DNA from: Rhodospirillum rubrum ATCC 11170
GTDB taxonomy: Bacteria > Pseudomonadota > Alphaproteobacteria > Rhodospirillales > Rhodospirillaceae
Direction: 5' to 3'
Assembly (NCBI RefSeq): GCF_000013085.1
Contig: NC_007643.1
Coordinates: forward strand, 1,225,001 to 1,289,000
DNA length: 64,000 bases
Shown here: in pieces, positions 60,359 through 64,000 of the stretch
Layout of the letters: each line of letters begins with the position of its first letter
Numbering within the stretch: the stretch's first letter is position 1
The notes under the pieces: model-generated
Databases searched by the model: none
Told to the model about the DNA's origin: nothing
Seen by the model: only the letters and a program-made list of their open reading frames with translations
Position numbers and translations under genes: made by a program

Positions 60359-61198
60359 ATGTCATCCCTTGCCCTACGTAGTCCCGCCCTGGCTCTGGCC
60401 CTGACCCTGGGCGGCCTGTTGCTGTGCGGTCCGGTTCAGGCCCAGCAGGCCAATTCCGCCAATGACATGGTGGGCCGCATGCAGTACCGCATCTCGGAAC
60501 TTGAACGTCTGGTTCAGGATCTGACGGGCAAGGTCGAGCAGTCGCTCTATGAGAACCGCCAGCTTCAGACCAAGCTCGAGAACGCCCAGAGCGATATCGA
60601 TTTCCGCCTGAACGCCTTGGAATCGGCCGGGCCGGCGGCGGCCGCGCCGGCCAATTCGGTGCCCTCGAGCGCCCGGCCGACGGCCTCGGCCGGCGCCGGC
60701 AAGCAGGGCACTCCGGCCCCGGCCGAAGGGGTTTTGGGCTTCCCCGGCAAGACCGCCCCGGCCCAGGGCGCGGCGAGCGCCGCGCGTCCGGCCGCCGCCG
60801 GCGCCTTGCCCGCCGGATCGGAGAACGATCAGTACAATTACGCCTTTTCGCTGCTGCGCAACGCCGATTACCCGGCGGCCGAACAGGCCTTCAAGGCCTT
60901 TCTCGACCAGCATCCCAAGGGCAGCCTCGCCGGCAACGCCCAATATTGGCTGGGCGAGACCTATTATGTGCGCGGCGATTACGAACAGGCCGCCGTCGCC
61001 TTCATGGGCGGCTATCAAAGCCACCCTGACAGCAGCAAGGGCCCCGATAATCTGCTGAAGCTGGGACTGGCCATGGCCAATCTCGGCAAGTCCAAGGAAG
61101 CCTGCGCGGCGTTCGGCCGCCTCGAGTCGCAATACCCCAAGGCCGCCGACGCCATCAAGCGCCGGGCCAAGGAAGGCATGTCCAAGCTCGGCTGCTAA
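60359..61198 (+). CDS. cpoB: CpoB (YbgF), Tol-Pal coordinating periplasmic protein
   Basis: 279 residues. Signal peptide about 1-28, coiled coil about 37-80 (MQYRISELERLVQDL), an Ala/Pro/Gly linker and C-terminal TPR repeats (YNYAFSLLRNADYPAAEQAF, NAQYWLGETYYVRGDYEQAA, KLGLAMANLGKSKEACAAF). It coordinates peptidoglycan synthesis with outer-membrane constriction. GAGGAGG stands six bases upstream of the ATG. Confidence 0.95.
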   Translation: MSSLALRSPALALALTLGGLLLCGPVQAQQANSANDMVGRMQYRISELERLVQDLTGKVEQSLYENRQLQTKLENAQSDIDFRLNALESAGPAAAAPANSVPSSARPTASAGAGKQGTPAPAEGVLGFPGKTAPAQGAASAARPAAAGALPAGSENDQYNYAFSLLRNADYPAAEQAFKAFLDQHPKGSLAGNAQYWLGETYYVRGDYEQAAVAFMGGYQSHPDSSKGPDNLLKLGLAMANLGKSKEACAAFGRLESQYPKAADAIKRRAKEGMSKLGC

Positions 61199-61211
61199 GC
61201 GGGCCGAGGCC

Positions 61212-62600
61212 ATGGCGCCCCGTGGGCTGGTCGACGCGAACGGGGTCATCGACGCCGAGGCTTTCGCCGCCCGCATGGCCGCCCTTGGTCCCTTCGAGCC
61301 CGAGCCGGCGATCGCCGTCGGGGTTTCGGGCGGCGTTGACAGCCTGACCCTTCTCGCCTTCGCCGCCCGCTGGGCGGCCGAGCGGGGAGGGCGCTGTACG
61401 GCGGTTTGCTTCGACCACGGGTTACGCGCCGCCTCGGCCGGCGAGGCGCGGCTGGTCGAAACGACGGCGCGCAGCCTGGGCGCCGAGGCGGTGGTGCTGC
61501 GCTGGGCCGGGCCCCCTCCCTCCTCGGGGGTTCAGGAAGCCGCCCGCCGCGCCCGGCTTGACGGCTTGCTGGGCTGGTGCGCCGGCGCCGGGGTTCTGCA
61601 TCTTCTTCTGGCCCATCACCGCGATGATCAGGCCGAAACCGTGCTCCAGCGCCTGGGGCGCGGCAGCGGCGCCGACGGATTGGCGGCGATGGCCGCCCTG
61701 TCGTCGCGGGGCGAGGCGCGGATCCTGCGCCCGTTTCTAGAGGTGCCGCGCGCGGCGATCGAAGCCAGCGCCCGCCGGATCGGGCTGGTTTGGGCCGAAG
61801 ACCCCAGCAACCACGACCCCCATTACGACCGCGCCCGTTTGCGCGCCGCCGCCGCTCCGCTTGACCAAGCGGGGTTGAGCGCCAAGGCCCTGGCGGCGAG
61901 CGCGGCGCGGCTGGGCGATGATCGCGCCTTTTGGGCCCGCCACCTGTCGGCGCTGCTCGCCGGCGCCACCCGCGCGTGTGGCGAGGGCTGGCTGGTTCTC
62001 GACCGCGACGCCCTGGCGGCAAGCGATCCCTGGGCCGCCGCCCGCGCCCTCGCCTGGGCCGCCGGCGCCATCGCCGGCAGCGAACGCGCCGCCGATCCCC
62101 GGCCGATCGCCGCCTTGCTGGCGACCCCGCCCGCTCCCGGTCAGGTCCACGCGCTGGCGGGCTGTTTGTGGCAAAGCAAACCGCGCGGCGCCCTGGTGCT
62201 GTGTCGCGAATGCCGGGGGCTCGATCGCCGCCGCTGGGCGGTGCCGCCGGGCGAAAGCCTGCTGTGGGATGGCCGCTGGCTTTGCCGGGCCGGACGGGGA
62301 GGGCTGGCGGTCTCGGCCCTGGGGGCAGCGGGCTGGCAGAAGCTGGCGCCGGCCCTGGCCGGGGACCGCCAAGGCCTGCCGCCACCTATCGCCCTGCCGG
62401 CCCTGCCGATTTTTTATGGCGAGTCGGCGGAGGAGAGGGCGGACGTTTTCGCGGTTCCGTCTCTAGGCCTTTGGGGGTATGGTTACAATCCGGGGTCGGC
62501 TTTTCGGGGCGAAATGCCCTTTAGCGTCGATATCACCTATCATCCCTTTCTACCGCTCGTTCCCCTCGGCCTGCGGGTCGGTGCCGGCGGCGGCTTGTAA
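61212..62600 (+). CDS. tilS: tRNA(Ile)-lysidine synthase
   Basis: 462 residues; converts the wobble cytidine of the CAU isoleucine tRNA to lysidine. The PP-loop GVSGGVDSLTLL near residue 37, then CFDHGLR and LLLAHHRDDQAETVLQRLGRGSG are typical. The C-terminal part is divergent but of ordinary length. The gap to cpoB is 13 bp, so it is probably cotranscribed. Essential enzyme. Confidence 0.95.
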   Translation: MAPRGLVDANGVIDAEAFAARMAALGPFEPEPAIAVGVSGGVDSLTLLAFAARWAAERGGRCTAVCFDHGLRAASAGEARLVETTARSLGAEAVVLRWAGPPPSSGVQEAARRARLDGLLGWCAGAGVLHLLLAHHRDDQAETVLQRLGRGSGADGLAAMAALSSRGEARILRPFLEVPRAAIEASARRIGLVWAEDPSNHDPHYDRARLRAAAAPLDQAGLSAKALAASAARLGDDRAFWARHLSALLAGATRACGEGWLVLDRDALAASDPWAAARALAWAAGAIAGSERAADPRPIAALLATPPAPGQVHALAGCLWQSKPRGALVLCRECRGLDRRRWAVPPGESLLWDGRWLCRAGRGGLAVSALGAAGWQKLAPALAGDRQGLPPPIALPALPIFYGESAEERADVFAVPSLGLWGYGYNPGSAFRGEMPFSVDITYHPFLPLVPLGLRVGAGGGL

Positions 62601-62624
62601 GAGGGGTCCCCTGGAAAATGGCGG

Positions 62625-62656
62625 CTTGAGGGATGGTTGACCCACCCTTACATTAG
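62625..62656 (+). promoter_or_regulatory. Sigma32-like promoter upstream of ftsH
   Basis: CTTG at 62625-62628, an 18-base spacer, and CTTACATTAG at 62647-62656 fit the alphaproteobacterial RpoH pattern. The spacing equals that of the hsp20 promoter in this window. It lies 75 bp before the ftsH start; ftsH is heat-induced in many bacteria. Confidence 0.6.
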
Positions 62657-62730
62657 CCGCCACGGGGTCTTGTTGGACCTACGGCTGATCATCGGCGCAG
62701 CGCCGCCAAGGCGCTTCGCGGCTCGAAAGG

Positions 62731-64000
<1,270 letters not shown>

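Overview
The window is high-GC DNA from an alphaproteobacterium. The gene content (GapR, TrcR/DUF1013, COQ9, DUF1192, DUF465, DUF4164-ZapA, EF-P with EpmA, and the block yebC-ruvCAB-ybgC-tolQRAB-pal-cpoB-tilS-ftsH) points to the Rhodospirillales. From memory it looks most like Rhodospirillum rubrum or a close relative; I could not run a search. It is almost entirely chromosomal core and soft-core DNA. I see no rRNA, tRNA, CRISPR array, transposase or prophage genes.

Layout. 1-7 kb: the end of a degenerate sensor kinase, a membrane GGDEF-EAL protein with an AT-rich sensor half, an orphan phnM-DUF1045 pair and a patatin-like lipase. 7-15 kb: a hypothetical, a leucine/valine-type dehydrogenase divergent from a LysR gene, gapR, rpsU (apparently starting at CTG), a peptide deformylase, COQ9 and prpE. 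15-24 kb: two DUF465 proteins, phosphofructokinase, a degenerate GGDEF protein, purEK, a pseudo-receiver protein, a soluble PAS-PAS chemoreceptor with a Fur-like palindrome upstream, and a DUF2325 protein. 24-29 kb: trcR, a quinone oxidoreductase, DUF1192, 3-hydroxybutyrate dehydrogenase, a thioesterase and an aldo-keto reductase divergent from a LysR gene.

29-35 kb is the accessory part. A vapBC-type toxin-antitoxin pair sits between two ~296-bp copies of a lysR 3' end. The second copy is preceded by a 24-bp fragment of a higA gene, and a complete higBA pair lies downstream. This reads as an old tandem duplication later overwritten. Next comes the most interesting locus: a tight four-gene operon (31.5-35.0 kb) of an ABC-type ATPase without a permease, a cysteine-rich HypB/CobW-like GTPase, a NifS-type cysteine desulfurase and a CODH/ACS-gamma-like Fe-S protein. 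It looks like a dedicated metallocluster assembly system whose client enzyme is not in the window.

35-49 kb: hsp20 with a sigma32-like promoter and a possible RNA thermometer, a membrane class III adenylate cyclase, rpmE, an ExbB/MotA-like plus OmpA-like pair followed by a repeat-rich OmpA-like protein, suhB, divergent efp and epmA, a CPA1 antiporter, thiE and a hypothetical. 49-64 kb: DUF4164-zapA-6S RNA-fthC-ymdB, then yebC-ruvCAB-ybgC-tolQRAB-pal-cpoB-tilS and the start of ftsH, which runs off the right edge. This last stretch joins Holliday-junction processing, the Tol-Pal envelope system, tRNA modification and membrane proteolysis, many genes being joined by 4-bp ATGA overlaps. Two families of short intergenic repeats recur across the window.
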